In this document: one piece after another, positions 8,875 to 16,117 of the stretch | Layout: every line of letters begins with the position of its first letter | How positions within the stretch are numbered: the stretch's first letter is position 1 | DNA from: Fictibacillus enclensis | GTDB lineage: Bacteria; Bacillota; Bacilli; Bacillales; Fictibacillaceae | Assembly: GCF_001457035.1 (NCBI RefSeq) | Contig: NZ_KQ758617.1 | Coordinates: 1,426,001 to 1,490,000 of the forward strand | DNA length: 64,000 nt | Direction of reading: 5' to 3' | Program-made: the position numbers and the translations under genes | Notes under the pieces: generated by a model | Told to the model about the DNA's origin: nothing | Databases searched by the model: none | Seen by the model: the letters and a program-made list of their open reading frames with translations, nothing else

Positions 8875-9324
8875 ATGAAATCCAATCTGCCAGAGCAAAA
8901 CTTACATGAAAAGTATAAAAAAGAAATCTTTGAGCTGTTTGAAAATGAACCTTATGCACGCTTTTTGGGAATCAGGCTGACTGAGCTGGGGGAGGGTACA
9001 GCAGCAGCTGAGATTGAGGTGAAAGATCATATGCTCAATTCGCATGGCACCGCGCATGGTGCTGTTTTGTTTGCACTAGCGGATTTTGTATTTGCGGCAG
9101 CCTGTAATTCTCATGGCAAAACATCGGTCGGTTTATCGACCACCATGAATTATATGGCAGCCGGAAAAGCAGGGGCGATCATAAAAGCAACAGCTGCGGA
9201 GGAAAAGAAAAATAACCGCACGGCCTGGTACAACATCCGGGTGGAAAGCAACGGAGAGCTTTTGGCGGTGATGGAAGCGCTCGCCTACAGGAAAAATGAC
9301 TATTTTGTCCCCGTTCAACCTTAA
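8875..9324 (+). CDS. PaaI-family hotdog thioesterase
   Basis: This 149-residue protein has a single hotdog domain. The segment LNSHGTAHGAVLFALADFVF carries the HGG-like/Asp region that forms the PaaI-type active site around the central helix, with VGLSTTMNYMA following on the next strand. Such enzymes hydrolyse aryl- or acyl-CoA thioesters in the cytoplasm; the substrate here is unknown. The ribosome binding site is AGAGGAG. It stands alone, between the sugar-operon terminator and a decayed small gene. Confidence 0.85.
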   Translation: MKSNLPEQNLHEKYKKEIFELFENEPYARFLGIRLTELGEGTAAAEIEVKDHMLNSHGTAHGAVLFALADFVFAAACNSHGKTSVGLSTTMNYMAAGKAGAIIKATAAEEKKNNRTAWYNIRVESNGELLAVMEALAYRKNDYFVPVQP

Positions 9325-9372
9325 TAATCCTTTTTTTGATCTTTTTCCTTAGTTATGAAAAGGAGTGACGAA

Positions 9373-9531
9373 TTGAAAATTAAATCGGAGTATAACCGAG
9401 AAAAGAATATTGAAGAGCCTCTTGAACCAGAGTGGATGGCGTTAGTAAAAGAAGCTAAGAAATCGTAGAGTACGAAAAAGCAATTTTTACAATATTTGAA
9501 GGAGAAGAGATACGTTTACCCTCATCCATGA
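9373..9531 (+). pseudogene. SinI-like anti-repressor gene interrupted by an in-frame TAG
   Basis: TTG at 9373 follows AAAAGGAG at a spacing of eight. It opens a 31-codon frame ending in LEPEWMALVKEAKKS and TAG (9466-9468). The same frame then continues STKKQFLQYLKEKRYVYPHP to TGA at 9529. Read through the TAG, the whole resembles the SinI domain (EWxxLxxEAKxxGxxxEExxxFL): the E-W pair, EAK and the distal L-x-x-L all align, with the stop at the usual Gly. SinI binds and inactivates SinR, the biofilm repressor. The 31-residue product would keep only the first half of the dimerisation hook. A sequencing error is possible. No sinR is visible nearby. Confidence 0.6.
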
Positions 9532-9546
9532 TAATTGAGTTACAAT

Positions 9547-9567
9547 TAATTTCACGTACCGCATTTG
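9547..9567 (+). repeat. Copy A of an unexplained 21-bp motif
   Basis: The core is ATTTCACGTACCG. A second copy at 57755-57775 in the same orientation differs at one base in 21. Both copies lie in AT-rich intergenic DNA just after a coding region. Confidence 0.5.
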
Positions 9568-9611
9568 ATTATATTAATTATTATCAGCTATTTATAAATT
9601 ACAAAAAAACT

Positions 9612-9652
9612 AAAAGTCGATTTTCTGCATAGTGAGGAATCGACTTTTTTTG
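9612..9652 (+). terminator. Bidirectional terminator
   Basis: AAAAGTCGATT (9612-9622) pairs with AATCGACTTTT (9638-9648). There are Ts on the plus strand and a T-rich run on the minus strand after AATCGACTTTTAG. It can end both the SinI-like transcript and the converging Ser-rich gene. Confidence 0.8.
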
Positions 9653-9713
9653 TATTATTAAATTTGTTCTACTGGCGGCGGTTAAACGCCGTAACTCTTG
9701 GTTGTCTCTAAAT

Positions 9714-9968
9714 TTAAAAAATCCAACCCCAAGGATCGCAGCAACAACGTTTTTTATGTCGCCTCGATTTCTTCTTTCTTTGTTTGCACCCACTATGACA
9801 TGAGGATGAATCCTGATAGGTTTTTGATTTTCTGCTATTTTTTAAAGTGGAAGAACTGGTATGTTTAGATGAGCATAACTGTTTAGAGGATTGTCTAGAA
9901 GAACGGTGAGAGGAACTTGAGCTAGAACTTGAACTAGAACTTTTTTTTCTTGGTGGTTTTTTGGGCAT
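9714..9968 (-). CDS. Ser-rich, strongly basic small protein with Cys-rich tail
   Basis: This 84-residue protein has a good ribosome binding site (AAAGGAGGG, seven bases before ATG), which argues that it is real. The N terminus is basic (MPKKPPRKK), followed by a run of eleven Ser, then mixed Ser/Lys/Arg/His. A Lys/Arg-rich block (KQRKKKSRRHKKR) leads to CCCDPWGWIF at the C terminus. There is no signal peptide or membrane segment, and Gln and acidic residues are very few. The composition recalls Ser/Lys/Arg/Cys-rich spore coat or outer-layer proteins of Bacillaceae, but I recognise no family and assign no function. It converges on the terminator at 9612-9652. Confidence 0.7.
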   Translation of the reverse strand: MPKKPPRKKSSSSSSSSSSSHRSSRQSSKQLCSSKHTSSSTLKNSRKSKTYQDSSSCHSGCKQRKKKSRRHKKRCCCDPWGWIF

Positions 9969-10277
9969 AAAATACCCTCCTTTAACAAATTAATTACGGA
10001 AGGACTACAACCCTTCCAGCATTCTATCTTATTCGCCTGTTTTTATGTAGTTTGGACTAATCCCTATCTGCCTTGAAAATTTTTAAAAAAATCCTTGAGC
10101 AAAAGCCTTTATGTCGCAGCGTCAACCCCTGCGAAAAACTAGCTGTGATTGGTTTTTTATACGTGTTGCCGAAGTTCCAGAAGTGACCCTAAATTAAATG
10201 GGACAGAAGCGAGCGATAAATTTGTATAAGAATGCTTTAACTTCAAAAATTTATTATAGAGGGGTAATTTTCGAGTA
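9969..10277. other. Intergenic stretch without a recognisable gene
   Basis: This part of a 470-base gap between the Ser-rich gene and egtB has no supported CDS. A 28-codon ATG frame (10111-10197) lacks a ribosome binding site. The stretch from about 10085 leads directly into a strong terminator hairpin, which suggests a short transcript or a decayed repeat element rather than inert DNA. Confidence 0.4.
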
Positions 10278-10304
10278 AAGGCTAGTCATAATGACTGGCT
10301 TTTT
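10278..10304 (+). terminator. Terminator hairpin with no assigned upstream gene
   Basis: AAGGCTAGTCA and TGACTGGCTTT pair completely, with two G-U wobbles, around a TAA loop, and Ts follow. No annotated gene precedes it on this strand for about 740 bases. Confidence 0.7.
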
Positions 10305-10438
10305 ATTATCCTTCCAGGAAGGAAAATGAACATGAGAGCGGAAGGAATACATATGATCAATGGAATGAAAAAAGATGTGAAAATGAATGGAAATAGGGTA
10401 AACTCTCTAAAAATCCATAACCTTTTTGGAGGAATATA

Positions 10439-11719
10439 ATGAGCATTCAAAAGATTGATCAAGAAAAACTGGCAAACAAGTACTCGGCAGTCCGCTCCTT
10501 TACCGAAAGGCTGGTACAGCCTCTGAACATGGAGGATTTCATTATTCAATCCATGGAGGATGCAAGCCCTCCTAAATGGCATCTCGCGCATACCACATGG
10601 TTTTTCGAAAGATTTTTATTGAAGGAGTTCCTGACAGACTATAACGGATTTGATGATCATTTTGACTATCTGTTCAACTCCTATTATGAAACGGCGGGAC
10701 CATTTCATCCCAGAATTGAGCGGGGGCTGATTACCCGTCCTTCTGTTGAGGAAGTATTTGCTTACCGGAAGCATGTGGACAAATACATAAAAAAATTGCT
10801 CATGTCAGACAGTATGGACGAGATGGGCGAAGAAATCGGAAGCCTGCTTGAAATTGGATTGAACCATGAGCAGCAGCATCAGGAACTCTTGCTCACAGAT
10901 ATTAAATACAATTTATCGAGAAACCCGTTTCTCCCCGCCTATCAAAGAAACGAAAGTAAAGAATATGAATCTTCAACAGAGCCTGTTACCTTCATTGAGA
11001 TGGAGGGCGGTCTTGTCGAGATCGGAAACCATGGCAAGTCGTTTTGCTTTGACAATGAAAAACCGGTTCATAAAGTATGGCTGGATTCCTACCGGCTGGC
11101 CACAAGACCTGTAACAAACGATGAATTTTGTGCCTTCATCGAAGATGGAGGATACAAAAAGCCCCAGTACTGGTTGAGTGACGGGTGGAGTACCGTTCAA
11201 AAAAATCAATGGGAAGCCCCGCTTTATTGGTTTGAGCGGGAAGGAGAATGGTGTACCTATACACTAGCCGGAGAACAGCGATTAAATCCTAATGATCCAG
11301 TTTGCCATGTCAGTTTTTATGAAGCTGATGCTTTTGCAAGATGGTCGGGAAAACGCCTTCCAACGGAAGAAGAATGGGAAAACGCCTTTTCTTCGCAAAC
11401 CATCGAAGGAAACTTGGCCGATTCTGGAAGATTTCATCCGCAGACTGCTAAACATACAAATCAGACGCCGTTCTTACAGGCTTTTGGTGATGTTTGGGAA
11501 TGGACGAAGAGTCCGTATGTATCCTATCCCGGAAACAAACCCTATGAAGGAACTCTTGGAGAATATAACGCTAAATTCATGTGTAATCAAATGGTGCTCC
11601 GCGGCGGTTCTTGTGCCACGCCTGCTTCACACATCAGGGCAACATACCGTAACTTTTTTCAGCCGGAAAAAAGGTGGCAGTTCAGTGGTTTCCGGTTAGC
11701 GGGGGACATTCATCAATAA
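10439..11719 (+). CDS. egtB: Ergothioneine biosynthesis sulfoxide synthase-like protein EgtB
   Basis: This 426-residue protein has an N-terminal DinB_2 domain and a C-terminal formylglycine-generating-enzyme-like domain, the EgtB architecture. The iron ligands are in place: His51 in HLAHTTWF, and His143 and His147 in NHEQQHQELLL. The C-terminal part shows RLPTEEEWE, FGDVWEWT, VLRGGSC and FSGFRLA. EgtB is a non-haem iron enzyme that oxidatively joins trimethylhistidine (hercynine) to a thiol donor. EgtD, the methyltransferase, is not in the window, so the actual substrate is uncertain. GGAGG precedes the ATG. The next genes encode a thioredoxin-reductase-like protein and a C-S lyase, which would fit a sulfoxide C-S cleavage step. 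Confidence 0.88.
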   Translation: MSIQKIDQEKLANKYSAVRSFTERLVQPLNMEDFIIQSMEDASPPKWHLAHTTWFFERFLLKEFLTDYNGFDDHFDYLFNSYYETAGPFHPRIERGLITRPSVEEVFAYRKHVDKYIKKLLMSDSMDEMGEEIGSLLEIGLNHEQQHQELLLTDIKYNLSRNPFLPAYQRNESKEYESSTEPVTFIEMEGGLVEIGNHGKSFCFDNEKPVHKVWLDSYRLATRPVTNDEFCAFIEDGGYKKPQYWLSDGWSTVQKNQWEAPLYWFEREGEWCTYTLAGEQRLNPNDPVCHVSFYEADAFARWSGKRLPTEEEWENAFSSQTIEGNLADSGRFHPQTAKHTNQTPFLQAFGDVWEWTKSPYVSYPGNKPYEGTLGEYNAKFMCNQMVLRGGSCATPASHIRATYRNFFQPEKRWQFSGFRLAGDIHQ

Positions 11720-11770
11720 TTTCCTTCTCGTTTCATTTTGTCTCCTAATCGAGCAAGGGGGTTTACCACC

Positions 11771-11857
11771 ATGAATAAAAGTGAAAAATTAAGGAATGAA
11801 AAACAGCATGAAACGGGGGAGACGAAATGGAACGAGAATTTGATTGCATTATTGTAG
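11771..11857 (+). CDS. Possible 28-residue upstream ORF
   Basis: ATG at 11771 has AAGGGGG nine bases upstream. The frame encodes 28 mostly charged, hydrophilic residues (MNKSEKLRNEKQ...) and ends in TAG 31 bases inside the next gene. It could be a translated leader that couples expression of the oxidoreductase. It could also be chance. There is no homology that I recognise. Confidence 0.3.
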   Translation: MNKSEKLRNEKQHETGETKWNENLIALL

Positions 11858-12735
11858 GTGGAGGAATAGCCGGCCTTCAGGCAGGCATCCAGCTTGGCAG
11901 GTATAACCGCAAAACGGTTATTCTCGATGCCAATGAGGGAAGATCCAACCTGTGCAGAAATTACCGGAATATTTTGGGGTGGCCTGATGGTGTCAGTGGT
12001 GAAGATCTCAGGCAAAAGGGTAGAATTCAGGCCGAACGTGTCGGCGTGCAGTTTTTAAACCAAAAAGCCATAAAAGCGGAAAATCAGAACGACGGGTTTA
12101 TCATAACCACTGATGCCAAGGAAAAGCTTATAGGAAAAACCCTGTTGATGGCTACCGGCGTAACCGACCGGCTCCCAGATATTAAAAACATAAAAACCTG
12201 CCTTGGTGCCACGATGTTTATCTGTCCTGATTGTGACGGGTATGAAGTACAGAATAAAAAAGTCATTGTACTCGGGTCCGGTGAAGCAGGTGCCAATATG
12301 GCTACAACTCTTCATTATTGGGCCTCATCGATTATTTATATCAATCATGAACAAAAAAGGCTTGAGCCTTCCAGAGAACAAGAACTTACCAAGCTGGGTA
12401 TTGATCATGTACAAAAAGCCATTACTGAGGTTCTCGTAAAGGATGAAGCTGTGTTTGAAGGCGTTGTTTTAGATGATGGAACAACCATTAAGGGTGATCG
12501 TGCGTTTGTCGCCTTCGGAGGCAACCGGGTGCATAGCGAACTGGCTGAGCAACTTGGTGTACAACTGGAGAATAAGCATATTATAGTAAATGCGAGAACA
12601 AAAGAAACAAATATAAAAAACGTTTGGGCGGCGGGAGATGTTGCTGCCCATTCTGAACAGGTCACGATTGCGATGGGCGATGGGGTTCAAGCGGCCATCT
12701 GGATTCAGAAAGAGTTACGCAGGAGGGAAAAATGA
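11827..12735 (+). CDS. Thioredoxin-reductase-like FAD/NAD(P) oxidoreductase
   Basis: The 302-residue flavoprotein has an FAD-binding Rossmann motif at the N terminus (IIVGGGIAGLQAG) and a redox-active CxxC inside CPDCDGYE, the position of CATC in thioredoxin reductase. A second nucleotide-binding motif (VLGSGEAGANMA) and the C-terminal FAD-contact segment VWAAGDVA follow. The length matches low-molecular-weight TrxR. It overlaps the C-S lyase gene by four bases, so the two are co-translated. It may reduce a protein disulfide or a low-molecular-weight disulfide in sulfur metabolism; the partner is not identified. The general class is secure, the electron acceptor is not. Confidence 0.85.
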   Translation: MEREFDCIIVGGGIAGLQAGIQLGRYNRKTVILDANEGRSNLCRNYRNILGWPDGVSGEDLRQKGRIQAERVGVQFLNQKAIKAENQNDGFIITTDAKEKLIGKTLLMATGVTDRLPDIKNIKTCLGATMFICPDCDGYEVQNKKVIVLGSGEAGANMATTLHYWASSIIYINHEQKRLEPSREQELTKLGIDHVQKAITEVLVKDEAVFEGVVLDDGTTIKGDRAFVAFGGNRVHSELAEQLGVQLENKHIIVNARTKETNIKNVWAAGDVAAHSEQVTIAMGDGVQAAIWIQKELRRREK

Positions 12736-13919
12736 ACGATTTTGATACACAGATCGAACGGTTAAACACCCATTCCGTGAAATGGGACCATACGAAAGAG
12801 ATTTTTGGCAAAGAAGATCTGTTACCGATGTGGGTGGCAGATATGGATTTCAAAGCACCTCAAAAGGTTATTGATGCCATGAAATCAAGGCTGGAGCACG
12901 GGGTATTCGGATATTCCAAAGCAACGGATGAAACGATAGACGCGGTAAAATATTGGCTGAAAACCCGCCACAACTGGGAAATCGAAAGTGATTGGATTGT
13001 GTTTACACCAGGAGTCGTACCTGCAATATCAGCAGCCATCAATACATATACCGAAACAGGGGACGGAGTGCTGATCCAATCTCCCGTCTATTATCCATTC
13101 GGGGATATGGTAAGAAAAAATGGACGGAAGCTTTATAAGAACTCCCTTCGGTATACAGGCGATAGCTATGAAATGGATTTCGTTGATTTGGAGGATCAGT
13201 TTAAGAACAATGAAATTAAATTGATGCTATTATGCAACCCTCACAATCCAGTAGGCCGGGTATGGAAAAGAGCTGAATTGCAAAAGCTTGCAGAACTCTG
13301 CATTGCTTATGATGTCCTGCTTTTTTCTGATGATATCCATTTTGATTTGATTTATAAACGGTATAAGCATACCTTGGTATCATCTCTTTCAGAGGATATA
13401 CAAAACCGGACCATTACCGGCATCGCACCGAGTAAGACGTTCAATCTGGCGGGCTTGCAATTTTCCACCATTATCATTCCAAATGAACGCCTTCGGAACC
13501 GGTTTAACACCTATCTTGCGAAAATCGGCTTTTTCTCCCCTGGATCCATGGGTATCATTGCAGCTGAAGCTGCCTATCAGCATGGAGATGAATGGCTGGA
13601 AGGTCTGATGGATTATTTAGATCATAACCTTTCTTATCTTAAACGGTTTATTTCTGAAAAACTTCCGGAGATCAAAGTCATTGAACCCGAGGGCACCTAT
13701 CTTGTATGGCTGGACTGTACAGCATTGAACATGGACCACAAAAAGCTGGAGGCCTTCATGCAGGATGAAGCAAAGATTGCTTTTGATGAAGGGTATATTT
13801 TTGGCAAAGAAGGCGAAGGATTTGAACGTATTAACATTGCCTGTCCTTTGGCCACTTTAAAAGAAGGGCTGAACCGGTTGGAACGCGCGATTAAAAAATA
13901 TAAGATTGAAAAGTCCTGA
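12732..13919 (+). CDS. patB: PatB/MalY-type PLP-dependent C-S lyase
   Basis: This 395-residue fold-type I PLP enzyme has PMWVADMDF near residue 33 (substrate lid), LCNPHNPVGRVW (PLP-contact Asn), FSDDIHFD (PLP Asp) and the Schiff-base Lys in APSKTFNLAGL. PatB/MalY enzymes cleave C-S bonds of cystathionine and cysteine conjugates, giving a thiol, pyruvate and ammonia. Next to egtB, a beta-lyase could perform the EgtE-like cleavage of the cysteinyl sulfoxide; this is inference. A terminator overlaps the stop codon. Confidence 0.87.
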   Translation: MNDFDTQIERLNTHSVKWDHTKEIFGKEDLLPMWVADMDFKAPQKVIDAMKSRLEHGVFGYSKATDETIDAVKYWLKTRHNWEIESDWIVFTPGVVPAISAAINTYTETGDGVLIQSPVYYPFGDMVRKNGRKLYKNSLRYTGDSYEMDFVDLEDQFKNNEIKLMLLCNPHNPVGRVWKRAELQKLAELCIAYDVLLFSDDIHFDLIYKRYKHTLVSSLSEDIQNRTITGIAPSKTFNLAGLQFSTIIIPNERLRNRFNTYLAKIGFFSPGSMGIIAAEAAYQHGDEWLEGLMDYLDHNLSYLKRFISEKLPEIKVIEPEGTYLVWLDCTALNMDHKKLEAFMQDEAKIAFDEGYIFGKEGEGFERINIACPLATLKEGLNRLERAIKKYKIEKS

Positions 13920-13940
13920 TCCATAATCAGGCCTTTTTTT
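13915..13940 (+). terminator. Terminator overlapping the patB stop codon
   Basis: CCTGAT (13915-13920, including the TGA stop) pairs with ATCAGG (13926-13931), followed by CC and seven Ts. Confidence 0.75.
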
Positions 13941-14041
13941 ATGCGGTAAGGGTTGAAAAAAGCAAGCAAAGCTAGTACAATGGCAAACTGTGTGAAAGAT
14001 ATGTGTTTATAAAAAATGCTTGAACAGAAGGGAGGGTCAGG

Positions 14042-14533
14042 ATGCAATCCGTAATGGAACGAACCGAACAGGAAACCGGACGGGACAGATTGGAATTTCA
14101 GGTGCTGCGCATGCAGAATGATATGAAGGAAATTGCGAAAAAGTGGGATGTCGTTGGTGTGGAACAAACAAAGGAAGAGAATTTGACCATTGTTTACAAG
14201 GATGAGAACAAACACCAGTGCAAGATCATGCTGAATGACTGCTCCACTTCTTTTCAGGGGATTTGGGATTTTTCAATTGATGCCGTTTATACCAATGACG
14301 AGAGTATTTTTATTGGTGATATAAGAGGCCCTTCAAACAAGGGATATGGATCCATATGTATTCAGTATCTGAAAGAGCTGGCAGCGGATCATAACATTCC
14401 TGTTATTCGAGGAGATATTGCTCCAAGGGACTGGGATCATGTGGATCGTCTTATCCATTTTTATGAAAAGCACGATTTTGAAATTGAAGTGAACACAGCA
14501 ACAAAGACCGGATTCATCGAGTGGAGAGCGTAA
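14042..14533 (+). CDS. Hypothetical protein with GNAT-like C-terminal half
   Basis: The 163-residue soluble protein begins with a charged coiled-coil-like N terminus. The second half runs SIFIGDIRGPSNKGYGS, then a helix, IPVIRGDIAP, and IHFYEKHDFEIE. This succession (beta strand, R/Q-x-x-G-x-G/A-like loop, helix, strand, FYEKxGF) is that of a GNAT N-acetyltransferase. GGAGGG precedes the ATG. The substrate is unknown, and the fold call rests on motif order only. Confidence 0.65.
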   Translation: MQSVMERTEQETGRDRLEFQVLRMQNDMKEIAKKWDVVGVEQTKEENLTIVYKDENKHQCKIMLNDCSTSFQGIWDFSIDAVYTNDESIFIGDIRGPSNKGYGSICIQYLKELAADHNIPVIRGDIAPRDWDHVDRLIHFYEKHDFEIEVNTATKTGFIEWRA

Positions 14534-14548
14534 GGCTCTCTTTTTTTT
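14524..14548 (+). terminator. Terminator after the GNAT-like gene
   Basis: GAGAGC and GCTCTC with a five-base loop, followed by eight Ts. The stem begins within the last codons. Confidence 0.85.
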
Positions 14549-14567
14549 CTTGAAAAAACATAAAAAA

Positions 14568-14596
14568 AGAACGCTTTTTTGAAGAAAAAGCGTTCT
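14568..14596 (-). terminator. Terminator of the YeeE/YedE gene
   Basis: AGAACGCTTTTT and AAAAAGCGTTCT pair perfectly; read on the minus strand the hairpin is followed by a T run. Confidence 0.85.
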
Positions 14597-14606
14597 AAAA
14601 TGTATT

Positions 14607-15863
14607 TTAACAAAAATGGTCAGTCGATTTGGGAACCGACATTCCAAACAATGGTCTTAAATAAAGAGCTGTGTAGGTACCGAGCATCGCCATGATCCCC
14701 CATACATACCCGTGAAGGCTGAACGAGGCAATCCCGCTGAAATAAGCTCCAATATTACAACCGAATGCCAAACGTGCGCCATAACCCATCAATAAACCGC
14801 CAATAATGGCCGCCATTGCACGCTTCATCGGAATTTTCCTCAAAACAAAGAGTCCGCCCAGTGTGGAAGCCAAAAGGGCTCCAACAATCACACCGAAGTT
14901 CATGACTGAAGTGGCGTCTGTAAAAACGGACTGATGAAGAGGAGCCGCTTTTTCTCCGGCCCAATAACTCCATTTGGTCACGTCGATCCCAAGGGCCATT
15001 GCTGCTTTGGAACCCCATAAGGTAAATCCTGAAGTAATTCCCCATGGTGATCCTTTTACATAAAGAGTCGCTGCATTCAATACAGCAAGTACTACAGCTG
15101 CGGCAATGAGAGGCCATGAACCTAAAAAGATTCGTTTCCAGCCGGATGCTGTAGGAAGTGCTGCCATTTTGGGAGAACGTCTCCTTTTTTCAACGATAAC
15201 GGTTAACACGGTGATGGCACCAAGGATGACCATTTGCAGCGCCCATCCGCCGAAGAGGCCAAGACCGCTGTCTTTAATAAGTGAAAACGCCTGGAAGGAT
15301 GGCGTGTCGTTCATCCAGAATCCATAATGCCATGCACCTAAAACAGAGCCTGCGATAAACGCAATCAATGTTAGAAACATCTCAGATCGTCCGCCGCCCA
15401 CTGCGTATAATGTTCCAGAAGCACAGCCTCCGCCAAGCTGCATGCCGATACCAAAAAGGAAAGCTCCAACAATCAAGCTAGTGCCAACGGGTGACACATT
15501 GCCAGCGGGCTGTGCGCCGAACAAAGTGGTGTTTAATGAAAATATGATAGCAAATAAGGTACTGGCTACTGCGAGCATAAGCATGTGGGCACGAATAGCC
15601 TCACCATTGCCAACAGCCATAAACCGTCTGAAAGCTGATGTAAAACCAAACCTTGCATGAAAGAGTGTAAATCCAAGCAGAAGCCCCAGCCATAGCAGTA
15701 GACCCTGCTCCATTCCGCCAATCCTGATTGCAAATATACTAAGGATTACCGCAGCAGCCAAAGCTGCAATAACTATTTTCCGCTGCGGGGAGCCTAAACC
15801 GCTATTCTTTTTATTTGAGACAGCCTCCGTTTTTTTCGGAAGAGCATTTGCTGTCATCCCCAT
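14607..15863 (-). CDS. YeeE/YedE-family sulfur-compound transporter
   Basis: The 418-residue polytopic membrane protein has two internally similar halves, each with the conserved Cys-Gly segments of the family: GGGCASGTLYAVGGG in the first half and FGCNIGAYFSGI in the second. The E. coli-type YeeE (TsuA) moves thiosulfate through a path lined with such Cys residues. The first 35 residues are polar and cytoplasmic. ATG at 15863 has AGGAG eight bases upstream; the TTG just before it is less likely. No TusA/YeeD-like small gene is adjacent, so the substrate (thiosulfate, sulfide or a related species) is open. It is convergent with the GNAT-like gene. Confidence 0.88.
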   Translation of the reverse strand: MGMTANALPKKTEAVSNKKNSGLGSPQRKIVIAALAAAVILSIFAIRIGGMEQGLLLWLGLLLGFTLFHARFGFTSAFRRFMAVGNGEAIRAHMLMLAVASTLFAIIFSLNTTLFGAQPAGNVSPVGTSLIVGAFLFGIGMQLGGGCASGTLYAVGGGRSEMFLTLIAFIAGSVLGAWHYGFWMNDTPSFQAFSLIKDSGLGLFGGWALQMVILGAITVLTVIVEKRRRSPKMAALPTASGWKRIFLGSWPLIAAAVVLAVLNAATLYVKGSPWGITSGFTLWGSKAAMALGIDVTKWSYWAGEKAAPLHQSVFTDATSVMNFGVIVGALLASTLGGLFVLRKIPMKRAMAAIIGGLLMGYGARLAFGCNIGAYFSGIASFSLHGYVWGIMAMLGTYTALYLRPLFGMSVPKSTDHFC

Positions 15864-15987
15864 CAAATCAACTCCTGATATTTAATTTATACGATTAATT
15901 ATTTTATACTACAATCGATTAAAAATAAACCATATTGCTCAGGTATGAATTATATGTTTTATAGCGAGTTACTTAATACAGGAATGG

Positions 15988-16017
15988 TTGAAGATAAATT
16001 ACCATTTGTGATACAAT
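15988..16017 (+). promoter_or_regulatory. SigA-type promoter of the RsbR-like/RsbS genes
   Basis: TTGAAG, an 18-base spacer, then TACAAT. Transcription would start near 16024, and the leader runs into the hairpin at 16057-16088. Confidence 0.6.
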
Positions 16018-16056
16018 ATATATTAAGATCATTATCAAAATGTTATACAGACTTGC

Positions 16057-16088
16057 AGCGGGGAATACATTCGATTCCTCGCTTTTTT
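16057..16088 (+). terminator. Leader terminator/attenuator ahead of the RsbR-like gene
   Basis: AGCGGGGAAT (16057-16066) pairs with ATTCCTCGCT (16074-16083), followed by Ts to 16088. It lies between the predicted promoter and the gene, so it either attenuates the operon or ends an RNA of about 65 bases. Confidence 0.65.
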
Positions 16089-16117
16089 ATTACCAATGAA
16101 GGACTAGGAGGTGCATG

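Noticed and set aside
9890-9950. Simple-sequence repeat as an artefact
   Set aside because: The Ser run is encoded by mixed Ser codons within a frame with proper start signals, so it was kept as part of a CDS.
13697-14215. 172-codon minus-strand reading frame
   Set aside because: It spans the patB end, terminator and next gene start on the opposite strand; no start signals.
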